A stretch of DNA of 64,000 nucleotides. It comes from CBDFKY01 sp965248995 (lineage in GTDB: Bacteria; Pseudomonadota; Alphaproteobacteria; Rickettsiales; UBA998). The stretch lies in assembly GCA_965248995.1 (NCBI GenBank), contig CBDFKY010000022.1, positions 1 through 64,000 of the forward strand. The letters run 5' to 3'. Shown here piece after piece: positions 26,191 to 33,803 of this stretch (positions are counted from its first letter, which is position 1; every line of letters starts with the position of its first letter). Both the position numbers and the translations under genes were made by a program. The notes beneath the pieces were generated by a model, which worked only from the letters and a program-made list of their open reading frames with translations, was not told the DNA's origin and did no database searches.

Positions 26191-27057
26191 TTACTTGAAC
26201 ACCACCGTCTTATTCCCGTTGAGCAGGACACGATGCTCGGTATGGTAGCGCACGGCGCGGTAGAGCACCATGCTCTCGATCTCCTGTCCGACGCTGACGA
26301 AATCTTCCGGCCTGTAGGTATGGTCGACGCGGGCGACCTCCTGCTCGATGATGGGGCCTTCATCCAGGTCTTCCGTCACGTAATGCGCGGTGGCGCCGAT
26401 CAGTTTCACCCCTCGCGTATGCGCCTGATGGTACGGTTTCGCCCCTTTGAAACTCGGCAGGAACGAGTGATGGATATTGATGGCCCTTCCCTCGAACGCC
26501 GTGCACAGATCCGCGGAGAGTACCTGCATGTAGCGGGCCAGCACGATGACGTCGACCGCGTGGCTCTCTACCAGTTCCAGCAGCCGCTCTTCCTGCGCCT
26601 CCTTTCCCCGTTTGTCGATCGGCAGGTGGTAATACGGAATGTCATACCACGCCACCAGCCGCTGCAGGTCCGGGTGGTTGGAGACGACCAGCGGAATCTC
26701 CACGTTCAGCGTGCCGCTCTGATACCGGTGCAGCAGCGTGTTCAGGCAGTGGCTGGCTTTGGAGACCATGATCATCACCCGCGGCTTACGCAGGCCGTCA
26801 TGCAGGTGGTAGCGCATTTTGAAAGGTGTGCCGACCTCGTCGGCGAACAGTTTCCGCAGAGACGCGTCGTGCGGCGTCTGTTCGGTCGCTGCGAAATGAA
26901 TGCGCTGAAAAAAAGTGGAGGTGGCCGGATCGCCGTACTGGGTGGATTCCAAAATGAATCCCTGCTGGCCAGAAATAAATCCCGAGACGGCGGCGACGAT
27001 TCCCCGCACGTCGGGGCAGGCGATGGTCAGGACATATTCACGGCGGGCTTGGGTCAT
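26191..27057 (-). CDS. purU: Formyltetrahydrofolate deformylase
   Basis: 288 residues. Hydrolyses 10-formyl-THF to formate and THF, balancing one-carbon pools. An N-terminal ACT domain (~7-85, YVLTIACPDVRGIVAAVSGF) is followed by a formyltransferase-type catalytic domain (~90-285) with IMVSKASHCL, INIHHSFLPSFKGAKPYHQA and ATAHYVTEDLDEGPII. The catalytic Asn/His/Asp set of the family is present. Transcribed alone; no glyA or purine genes nearby. Confidence 0.95.
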   Translation of the reverse strand: MTQARREYVLTIACPDVRGIVAAVSGFISGQQGFILESTQYGDPATSTFFQRIHFAATEQTPHDASLRKLFADEVGTPFKMRYHLHDGLRKPRVMIMVSKASHCLNTLLHRYQSGTLNVEIPLVVSNHPDLQRLVAWYDIPYYHLPIDKRGKEAQEERLLELVESHAVDVIVLARYMQVLSADLCTAFEGRAINIHHSFLPSFKGAKPYHQAHTRGVKLIGATAHYVTEDLDEGPIIEQEVARVDHTYRPEDFVSVGQEIESMVLYRAVRYHTEHRVLLNGNKTVVFK

Positions 27058-27194
27058 GGGATGGTTGTAGAGCGTTGTCGATTATTTGCAAGCGCGGCGA
27101 TATTTTCGGGGATATTTATCGCAACATCGTTAACCATAGCCGCGCTTGTAAGCAGGAGTGCCTCTGGTGGAATGGCAGGTAGCCCCGGCGTCAA

Positions 27195-27266
27195 GGGATG
27201 CCGGAAGCCATCGTCGCCAATCCGGAAGTGCGGCGGGTCTATCCGGGTAACCGGTTCGCGCTCTGA
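27195..27266 (+). pseudogene. Duplicated 3' end of lptB
   Basis: The 72 bases read G-M-P-E-A-I-V-A-N-P-E-V-R-R-V-Y-P-G-N-R-F-A-L-stop, the last residues of the intact lptB (EAIVANPEVRRVYLGNRFAL). From CCGGAAGCC to GCGCT the nucleotides match lptB at all but two positions, so the copy is recent or gene-converted. It lies in the spacer between purU and the oxygenase gene, with no upstream lptB sequence. Confidence 0.85.
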
Positions 27267-27337
27267 TCTGAAACAAATCGTTGCCTGCGCAGCCGCCTTG
27301 GAGTAGGCTCCGCTCCATAACGTCCAGTATGGAATGT

Positions 27338-28483
27338 ATGAACACGCACGCATGGCTAAGCGGCGACCCTACGATCGATTTCGCGGTACGCTCCACCAAC
27401 AATCCTTCTTTCCATTTCGGATCCGCCGCCGGCCGCTTCCTGGTCCTGTGCTTTTACGGATCGATGGCGATTGAAAAAAACGCACGCGCCATCGCTTTTT
27501 TTACGGGCGAGATGCGGGCGCATTTCGACGATAAACATCTTTCGTTCTTCGGCGTCAGCATCGACCGGGGCGACGAGGTGGAAGGGCGGGTGAGAGAAAT
27601 GGTTCCCGGTTTTCGCTATTTCTGGGATTTTGAGCAGGAAGTAAGCACGTTGTACGGCGCGATCGACGCGGACAAAACCAAGACGGAAGGGATCACCCGC
27701 TACAGCCCGTTTACCCTGGTCCTCGACCCGGGCCTGCGGGTCATCGCCGCCATTCCGCTTAAAGATGCCGAGCAGCATAATCAAGCGGTGCGCGCCTGCA
27801 TTGAGGGTCTGCCGAAGGTGGACGAGCATGCGGGCGTGCCGATCACCGCGCCGGTGCTGATCATTCCCCGTGTGCTGGAGCCGGAGTTCTGCGCCACGCT
27901 GATTTCTCTCTATGAGGAGCACGGGGGAAAGGAATCCGGCAGCATGAAGCAGAAGGACGGCTATACGGTCGGCAGGATCGACCATCATTTCAAGCGCCGC
28001 TCGGATTACACCGTCACGGACGAAACCATCCGCCTGGCTCTGTGTGCCCGGATCGAACGCCGCATCGTCCTGGAAATCTTCAAGGCGTTTCAGTTCAAGG
28101 CCACGCATATCGAACGCTATATCGTCGCCTGCTATGACGGGGAGCATAAGGGATTTTTCATGCCTCACCGGGATAATACCACGAAAGCCACCGCCCACCG
28201 CCGCTTCGCCTGCACCATCAACCTGAATGCGGAAGCGTATGAGGGCGGCGACCTGCGCTTTCCCGAATTCGGGCGCGCTACCTACCGCGCGCCGACCGGC
28301 GGGGCGGCGGTGTTTTCCTGCTCCCTCCTGCATGAGGCGACCCCGGTGACTCGGGGAAAGCGCTATGCCACCCTGCCGTTTCTCTATGATGCGGAAGGGG
28401 CGAAACTGCGGCGGGAAAACGAGCGGTTTTTGAAAAGCGGGATGATCGATATGAATGCGCCAAACGGGAATGCGGCGTCGTAG
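27338..28483 (+). CDS. Redoxin-like domain fused to 2OG-Fe(II) oxygenase
   Basis: ~381 residues. The N-terminal ~170 residues have an AhpC/thioredoxin-like pattern (FLVLCFYGS, FGVSIDRGDEV, YSPFTLVLDPGLRVIAAIPL), but the peroxidatic Cys position is lost. The C-terminal half is a prolyl-4-hydroxylase-type dioxygenase: PHRDN (HxD, His277/Asp279), NLNAEAYEGGDLRFPEFG, distal His in LLHEATPV (~332) and a following Arg for 2-oxoglutarate. The iron site looks complete. The substrate is unknown, possibly a protein or peptide. The start is uncertain (27329 or 27338). Confidence 0.78.
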   Translation: MNTHAWLSGDPTIDFAVRSTNNPSFHFGSAAGRFLVLCFYGSMAIEKNARAIAFFTGEMRAHFDDKHLSFFGVSIDRGDEVEGRVREMVPGFRYFWDFEQEVSTLYGAIDADKTKTEGITRYSPFTLVLDPGLRVIAAIPLKDAEQHNQAVRACIEGLPKVDEHAGVPITAPVLIIPRVLEPEFCATLISLYEEHGGKESGSMKQKDGYTVGRIDHHFKRRSDYTVTDETIRLALCARIERRIVLEIFKAFQFKATHIERYIVACYDGEHKGFFMPHRDNTTKATAHRRFACTINLNAEAYEGGDLRFPEFGRATYRAPTGGAAVFSCSLLHEATPVTRGKRYATLPFLYDAEGAKLRRENERFLKSGMIDMNAPNGNAAS

Positions 28484-28567
28484 AAAGTGAAGGGACATCT
28501 ATCGTCAGCGGGAATAGGATACTTCCATGATCCCCGGTGGATGCGCGGGCCGGCAGAATGGCCCGTT

Positions 28568-29686
28568 CTAAGACAGCCGCCGTTCAAAATCCTCATACCC
28601 GAACGATCGCAGCACGCGGTACGTGCCGTCTTTTTCCAATACTCCGATGTCCGGCAGTGGAACCCCATTGAAGGTGGTGTTCTTGACGAAACTGTACTGC
28701 ATCATATCGGTGAAAACCACGGTATCACCCGAACGCAGCGGCTCCGCGAAACGGTACGTACCGATGATGTCTCCCGTCAGGCAGGTGTTTCCCGCCAGCA
28801 GGTATTCATGGCCGTGCGTGGCATCGTCACCGATCACGTGCGGGCGGTAGGGGACTTCCAGCACGTCCGGCATGTGGCAGGTGGCGGACGCGTCGAGGAT
28901 GGCGATTCGCGTCCCGTCCCGCTCCATCACATCGACGACTCTCGCCGCCAGATATCCCGCGTCATACACATGCGCGGCGCCCGATTCCAGGATGACGCGC
29001 ACGCCGAAACGGGACTGCAGGCGATTGACGGCGGCGATCAGCGCGTCCACGTCATAGTCGGGATGCGTGAAATAATGCCCGCCGCCCAGATTGACGCGGT
29101 CGACCGCTTCCAGGACATGCGGGCATAATTGCATGACATGGTCGACCAGCGCCACCGAGTCCTCCGCCTGGCTCTCGCAGAGATTATGAATATGCAGCAG
29201 GTTCATGTCCCCCAGCACGTCCTGCGTCAGGGCATCCAGTTCCACGCCGAAGCGGGAGCAGGGGGAGGAAGGATCGTAAATGGCGTTGTTTTTCACCAGT
29301 GACAAACGCGGATTCAAACGCAGGCCCTTCACCGCGAAACGCTCGCCATAGCTTCGCAGCTGCGCGACCGAGTTAAAGGAAATATGGCTGCAGATGGGGC
29401 TCAGGCCCTCGATGTCCGCGGCGGTGAACGCCGGTGAATAGGCGTGTACTTCCCCGCCGAAATGCCGGGCACCGAGCATCGCTTCATACAGCCCGCTCGC
29501 CGTGGTGCCGTCCAGGACGTTGCGAAAACTGTCGAACAGTCCGAACGCCGCGAACGCCTTGGTGGCCAGCAGCATCGTGCATCCCGTTTCACGTTTGATG
29601 CGCTCAGCGATGGACAGGTTCGCTTCAATGCGGGCGCGGTCCGCGACATAGGCGGGGGTGCGGATGGTTTTGGGGATGGTCAGCAT
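28568..29686 (-). CDS. nspC: Carboxynorspermidine/carboxyspermidine decarboxylase
   Basis: ~372 residues from ATG 29686 (MLTIPKTIRTPAYV). A fold III PLP decarboxylase giving spermidine or norspermidine from the carboxy form. The PLP Lys is in MLLATKAFA, followed by NPRLSLVKNNAIYDP, SRFGVELDAL, VNLGGGHYFTHPDYD and the active-site Cys of NTCLTGD. The usual EPGEA phosphate-site motif reads ESGAA, an unusual change, though the first Glu is kept. The dehydrogenase partner is not adjacent. Together with speB it points to a putrescine-to-spermidine route. Confidence 0.9.
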   Translation of the reverse strand: MLTIPKTIRTPAYVADRARIEANLSIAERIKRETGCTMLLATKAFAAFGLFDSFRNVLDGTTASGLYEAMLGARHFGGEVHAYSPAFTAADIEGLSPICSHISFNSVAQLRSYGERFAVKGLRLNPRLSLVKNNAIYDPSSPCSRFGVELDALTQDVLGDMNLLHIHNLCESQAEDSVALVDHVMQLCPHVLEAVDRVNLGGGHYFTHPDYDVDALIAAVNRLQSRFGVRVILESGAAHVYDAGYLAARVVDVMERDGTRIAILDASATCHMPDVLEVPYRPHVIGDDATHGHEYLLAGNTCLTGDIIGTYRFAEPLRSGDTVVFTDMMQYSFVKNTTFNGVPLPDIGVLEKDGTYRVLRSFGYEDFERRLS

Positions 29687-29736
29687 GATCGTTACCATGC
29701 CAGAATCAAGCCGTAGTGACAACCCCGTACATGGCC

Positions 29737-29773
29737 AAAAAAAAGCTATCACTACCCGAAGGTGGTGATAGCT
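29737..29773 (-). terminator. Rho-independent terminator
   Basis: On the minus strand a 9-bp stem AGCTATCAC / GTGATAGCT with a 12-base loop is followed by a run of T (A-run at 29737-29743 on the plus strand). It lies downstream of the 158-residue unknown gene (stop at 29817) and before nspC, so it separates their transcription. Confidence 0.85.
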
Positions 29774-29816
29774 CTTAAGAAGAGATCAGATAAGCGATTG
29801 ATGGACAGCCTTAGTG

Positions 29817-30293
29817 CTAAGGTTCGTCAATGATGACGAGGACTCCATCTACAACATCCGCGTTCAGGGCTTCAGACAGTAAGCTCAGGAACCACTCACG
29901 CGGTTCCAAAAGCTCTACCAGATCCGCGTCCGTTGCAGGGCGACGGGTCAGAATTTCTCCAACCGATTGACCCTCTTCATCGCGGACCTTGATGGAGCCT
30001 AGAACGTGGCGACGTTCCGTAGAAAGATGCTCGACGGGGGTTTCCAACACTAACACTCCCACATCGCTACTAATAGCATAAGAGGGTGCCGCTTGAAGAT
30101 CGTCGAGTGGCTGAGCTATGGTCAATCTGGCAACCTCAAGACCAATTAGCTCCAACATAATGGGATAAATGGTGATAAGGTTACCATTTTGAAGAAGCAA
30201 TTTCGCATCCCCGATTTCCACGTCATCATCTTCTATCGTAATCGTAACAGGATTAGGCAACAGTTGTTGCTCTTGAGCATCTGGTGTAGACAT
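29817..30293 (-). CDS. Hypothetical acidic protein
   Basis: 158 residues, no signal peptide or membrane helix, strongly acidic. It alternates hydrophobic strands (NLITIYPIMLELIGLEVARLTI, VGVLVLETPV, VVDGVLVIID) with charged loops, suggesting a small beta-rich cytoplasmic protein. Single-gene unit with a strong terminator. An IS630-type element inserted ~70 bases upstream may affect its promoter. Family not recognised. Confidence 0.6.
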   Translation of the reverse strand: MSTPDAQEQQLLPNPVTITIEDDDVEIGDAKLLLQNGNLITIYPIMLELIGLEVARLTIAQPLDDLQAAPSYAISSDVGVLVLETPVEHLSTERRHVLGSIKVRDEEGQSVGEILTRRPATDADLVELLEPREWFLSLLSEALNADVVDGVLVIIDEP

Positions 30294-30364
30294 AAGCGAA
30301 GTACACAGTAATGGAACATTCTAAAAACGAAGTTTTAGACTTCCAAAATCTCTCAACTAAAATT

Positions 30365-31254
30365 TATAGTTAATTCAAAATTTACACGGATGATTGTATT
30401 ATGTTATGATGAGTCATAGCATGGATTTACGGCGTCGCGTTGTTGCGTATGTCAGGGGCGGTGGAAGTAAGGCGGAAGCTGCCCGTCGGTTTGGGGTACA
30501 CCATGGGTGTGTGTTTGATTGGATCACGCGTGATCGGTTGGAAGCGAAGAAACCGGGTCCGCGCAAGGCGCATAAACTGGACATAGAAGCACTGCAACAG
30601 GCGGTGGAATGTCAACCTGAGGTAATGGGTAAGGAACTGGCGGTACACTTTGGGGTAAGGCCGAGTACGATCTGCTATGCGCTGAAGCGGTTGAACATCA
30701 GTCGTAAAAAAAACCTGGACGTATAAAGAAAGCGACAACGAGAAACGCAAAGCGTACCTCAAGCGCTGGTGGCGTTACCGGATGCAGGGCAAGCAGTTTG
30801 TGTATGTCGATGAAAGCGCCTTCGCACCCACCGCCGAACGCACGCATGGCTTCGCCCGAAAAGGCAAGCGTGTGCATGGGCAACGCAGCGGGCAGCGCAG
30901 ACCCCGCACCAGTTTCCTGGCAGCCTTGTGCGGCAAGCAAATGCTTGCCCCCTTCCTCTTTCAGGGTACCTGCAACACTGCCGTTTTTAATGCTTGGCTA
31001 GAGCAGGAACTCTGCCCGCATCTTACCCCTAACAGCGTTGTCATTATGGACAACGCCACCTTCCATAAATCTACTTTAACACAACAGCTTATTCAGCAAC
31101 GACAGGCAACGCTATTGTTCCTGCCTCCCTATTCTCCCGATCTCAATCCTATCGAAAAACGTTTCGGCACCATCAAACGATACCGATCCTACACACCAGA
31201 AATATCCCTCAATCTTCTCATTCAAACATACGGATAATTATTGAATTGGGTATA
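30365..31254 (+). mobile_element. IS630-family insertion sequence
   Basis: ~890 bp. Imperfect terminal inverted repeats: the left end TATAGTTAATTCAAAATTTA and the right end read inward TATACCCAATTCAATAATTA. TA at both ends fits the TA target duplication of the IS630/Tc1-mariner group. It carries one transposase split over two frames. It lies between the acidic unknown and a small acidic gene before the orphan sensor kinase. The TATAGT end is shared with the 117-bp palindromic elements. Confidence 0.8.
30409..31237 (+). CDS. IS630-type transposase, two frames joined at an A8 run
   Basis: The first frame (to 30726, ~105 codons) holds the helix-turn-helix DNA-binding domain (MDLRRRVVAYV, SKAEAARRFGVHHGCVFDWI). 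The second frame (from ~30713) holds the DDE catalytic domain: FVYVDESAF, VIMDNATFHK and YSPDLNPIEK, so all three acidic residues are present. The frames meet at AAAAAAAA (30706-30713). A +1 shift or transcriptional slippage losing one A gives RKKTWTYKES and a full ~275-residue protein. It could be active if slippage occurs. Confidence 0.8.
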
Positions 31255-31321
31255 ATTTCAAGTTAAAATATGTTAAGATTACATGTCGACAATAGTAAGG
31301 TATATATCCGATACGCATGAG

Positions 31322-31477
31322 CTATTGCGGATTCCCGTAAAAATCTTCCTCTTCATCTCCCTGTGCGTCTTTAGGCCGGTTCCCCTGAATGTCGGTATCC
31401 GTCGGGTTGCCGTGGATATCTGTCTGTACGCCGGGGGACTGAATGGATGCGGTGTCGGTTTCCTGCGGGTCGGCCAT
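31322..31477 (-). CDS. Small acidic hypothetical protein
   Basis: 51 residues (MADPQETDTASIQSPG...), beginning at ATG 31477 with AGGAG six bases upstream, a good site that supports a real gene. Rich in D, E, G, N and Q, probably disordered, with the repeated motif DIHGNPTDTDIQGNRP. No known function. Divergent from the sensor kinase, sharing a 90-base spacer. Confidence 0.5.
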   Translation of the reverse strand: MADPQETDTASIQSPGVQTDIHGNPTDTDIQGNRPKDAQGDEEEDFYGNPQ

Positions 31478-31566
31478 GAGGTTCTCCTGTGAGGGGGTTG
31501 AATGATAAAGCGTGTATTGAATGAATGACATGGTATGCTGAGGACGTCAAAAACAAGTCCGCACGC

Positions 31567-32919
31567 ATGAATCCATACCGTTTCCTTACCCAACAGATCA
31601 AAATCGCCATGCCCAAGAGCCTGTTCGCCCGGGCGCTGCTGATCCTGACGGTGCCGACGATCCTGGCGCAATGCCTGGCGCTTACCGTCTTTTACGACCG
31701 TCACTGGGACAGCATCGAGCGGCATCTGTCCTCGTCGCTGGCCGGGGAGGTGGCGATCATGACGGACCGCGCCATGCGCCTGCCGCTGGCGGAGCGGGGA
31801 AATTCCCTGCGTATGTACGGAGCGATGATGAATATGCGGATTCACCTGCTTCCCCGGCAGGCCCTCCATGCAAGCGCCGACCAGGCGCGGTTCACGCGCT
31901 ACGCTGCGGAACTGGGAAAGCGTCTGGAAGTGCCTTTCAGTATCTATTATCCGAGGCCGGACAGTGAGACCATCCGCACCGAACTGAGCCTGCCCGACCA
32001 GATATTGCAGATCGATGTCGGCAATAAACGGCTGGAGAGCTCCACCACCACCATTTTCGTCTTGTGGGTAGTCGGTTCCGCCGCCGTCTTCACCCTGATC
32101 GCTATTCTGTTCCTGCGTAACCAGGTGCGCCCGATCACCCGGCTGGCGGAAGCGGCGGACCGGTTCGGGCGCGGGCAGGATGTCGGCAGTTTCAGGCCGC
32201 ACGGGGCGGAAGAAGTGCGCACCGCCGGGCGGGCCTTCATGGTGATGCGCGCCCGCATCACCCGGCAGGTCTCGACGCGGGTGGCGATGCTCACCGGCGT
32301 GTCCCACGACCTGCGCACGCCGCTTACCCGCCTGAAACTGCAGCTGGCGATGCAGCGGGAAACGGACGATATCCGCGCCATGCGTCAGGATGTCGACGAA
32401 ATGGAGCACATGCTCAACGAATATCTGGAATTCGCGCGCGGGAACGACGAATCCATCCCGACCGAGGAAGTAGACATGGCCGACTGGCTGCGCAGCATCA
32501 TCCAGTCCTACCTGGCGGCGGGCGCGGCGATAACCTACACCATTCCCGACACGGTGGAACTGCCGATCCGCCCGATGCAGCTGCGAAGAGCCGCCCAGAA
32601 CGTCATCACCAACGCCCTGAAATACGGCGAACGCTGCCACGTGGCGCTGGATATCACCGGCGGCTGGCTCTCGCTCGGCGTGGAGGACGAGGGGCCGGGC
32701 ATCCCGGAAGCGGCGATGGAAGAGGTGTTCCGCCCCTTTACGCGTCTGGAACAATCCCGCAACCGCGAGACCGGGGGCGTCGGGCTCGGGCTCGCCATCA
32801 CCCGCGACATCGTCCAGGCGCATGGCGGCAAGATCACTATGCGCAACCGGTATGATGCTGAAGGGAAGATCAAAGGGCTGAACGTGGTGATCCTGCTGCC
32901 GGTTCCGTCGCGTTCTTAG
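31567..32919 (+). CDS. EnvZ-type sensor histidine kinase, orphan
   Basis: ~450 residues. TM1 ~20-40 (ALLILTVPTILAQCLALTVFY), a periplasmic sensor loop of ~120 residues, and TM2 ~165-185 (TTIFVLWVVGSAAVFTLIAIL). A HAMP domain follows (QVRPITRLAEAADRFGRG), then HisKA with the phospho-His in GVSHDLRTPLTRLKL, and HATPase boxes QNVITNALKYG, VEDEGPGIP, GGVGLGLAI. The family is usually encoded right after an OmpR-like regulator; here no regulator is adjacent and an IS lies 310 bases upstream. Start ATG 31567 lacks a clear ribosome-binding site. Confidence 0.88.
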   Translation: MNPYRFLTQQIKIAMPKSLFARALLILTVPTILAQCLALTVFYDRHWDSIERHLSSSLAGEVAIMTDRAMRLPLAERGNSLRMYGAMMNMRIHLLPRQALHASADQARFTRYAAELGKRLEVPFSIYYPRPDSETIRTELSLPDQILQIDVGNKRLESSTTTIFVLWVVGSAAVFTLIAILFLRNQVRPITRLAEAADRFGRGQDVGSFRPHGAEEVRTAGRAFMVMRARITRQVSTRVAMLTGVSHDLRTPLTRLKLQLAMQRETDDIRAMRQDVDEMEHMLNEYLEFARGNDESIPTEEVDMADWLRSIIQSYLAAGAAITYTIPDTVELPIRPMQLRRAAQNVITNALKYGERCHVALDITGGWLSLGVEDEGPGIPEAAMEEVFRPFTRLEQSRNRETGGVGLGLAITRDIVQAHGGKITMRNRYDAEGKIKGLNVVILLPVPSRS

Positions 32920-33095
32920 TTTCCCCGTGCCGTTTAAAAAATAAAGATTGTTTATACCTCAAGAAAATCCTGCCGCTTGACAGGGAAATTCGAAAAAATG
33001 ATTTTGCTTCAATTCGGTTCGTATGTTACCGATGTGAATATGTAAAACGCTATGATATTCCTTTGTAATTTTGACATCCTAAGTGAAGGTTTAAT
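32920..33095. other. AT-rich spacer upstream of the TIR-like gene
   Basis: 176 AT-rich bases with no ORF and no hairpin-plus-T terminator. The composition change begins here and continues through the TIR-like gene, marking a small island. Confidence 0.4.
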
Positions 33096-33791
33096 ATGCC
33101 AAGATACTCAAAAAACCGCCCCAACCAACTCTATGATGCTATTCCTGAAGAGGGATCCATAGGCAACATAAAGCTTAGGAACTCCCTGGAATGGCCGCCG
33201 GAACTCTATGAACGCGTTAAAACCGAACTTTTAGAGGAAAGACGCATCATTGAATCCCGCGAAACGAGAGGCGGACAGCTGAGCCGTGTTTTGACGTTTA
33301 ATAATACTGCTGAAATTCTTCCTTTCAAGGAAACTTCGATTGAAGAAAAACGTGCCAACATATTTATCGTTCATGGCCATAGCGACGCAAAATATGATGT
33401 TAAAGAATTTTTGAAGGAGATGGGGCTGAACCCTGTTATCCTTCATGAACAGGCAAATGAAGGGCATACTCTCATCAGTAAGTTTGAGGAACATTCTGAA
33501 AGCTGTAAGTTCGCCATTGTGATTATGACGCCCGACGATGAAGGAAAAGCCAAGGACGACTCGACATTAAAATTCAGGGCCCGTCAAAACGTTATTTTTG
33601 AGTTAGGGTTTTTTATCGGAAAACTGGGGATGCAGAAGGTTGTCGCCTTAGTAAAAAATAATGTTGAAAGACCATCGGATTATGATGGTGTTCTCTATAT
33701 CGATTATGACAATGGCGTAGGATGGAAAATACAATTAGGCAGAGAATTAAAAAAGGCCGGATATAAAATTGATCTGAACCGGATTTGTTAA
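33096..33791 (+). CDS. Winged-helix/TIR-like predicted nucleotide-binding effector
   Basis: 231 residues. The N-terminal ~65 residues (GNIKLRNSLEWPPELYERVK, RETRGGQLSRVL) look like a winged helix-turn-helix. From ~87 on is a PF10137-type TIR-like domain: IFIVHGHSDAKYDVKEFLKE, LHEQANEGHTLISKFEEH, FAIVIMTPDDEG and ARQNVIFELGFFIGKLG, with the candidate catalytic Glu at ~169. This family includes NAD-degrading effectors of CBASS and Pycsar defence. AT-richer than its neighbours, so probably acquired. No cyclase gene is adjacent. Confidence 0.8.
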   Translation: MPRYSKNRPNQLYDAIPEEGSIGNIKLRNSLEWPPELYERVKTELLEERRIIESRETRGGQLSRVLTFNNTAEILPFKETSIEEKRANIFIVHGHSDAKYDVKEFLKEMGLNPVILHEQANEGHTLISKFEEHSESCKFAIVIMTPDDEGKAKDDSTLKFRARQNVIFELGFFIGKLGMQKVVALVKNNVERPSDYDGVLYIDYDNGVGWKIQLGRELKKAGYKIDLNRIC

Positions 33792-33803
33792 TCCGTTTAT
33801 CGT

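Noticed and set aside
28546..28566. CGGGCC/GGCCCG hairpin between the oxygenase gene and nspC as terminator
   Set aside because: Six-base stem without a T-run on either strand.
31279..32823. 514-codon minus-strand frame
   Set aside because: Antisense to the EnvZ-like kinase, with no ribosome-binding site or domain. Only its small, separately started 51-codon relative in another frame is kept.
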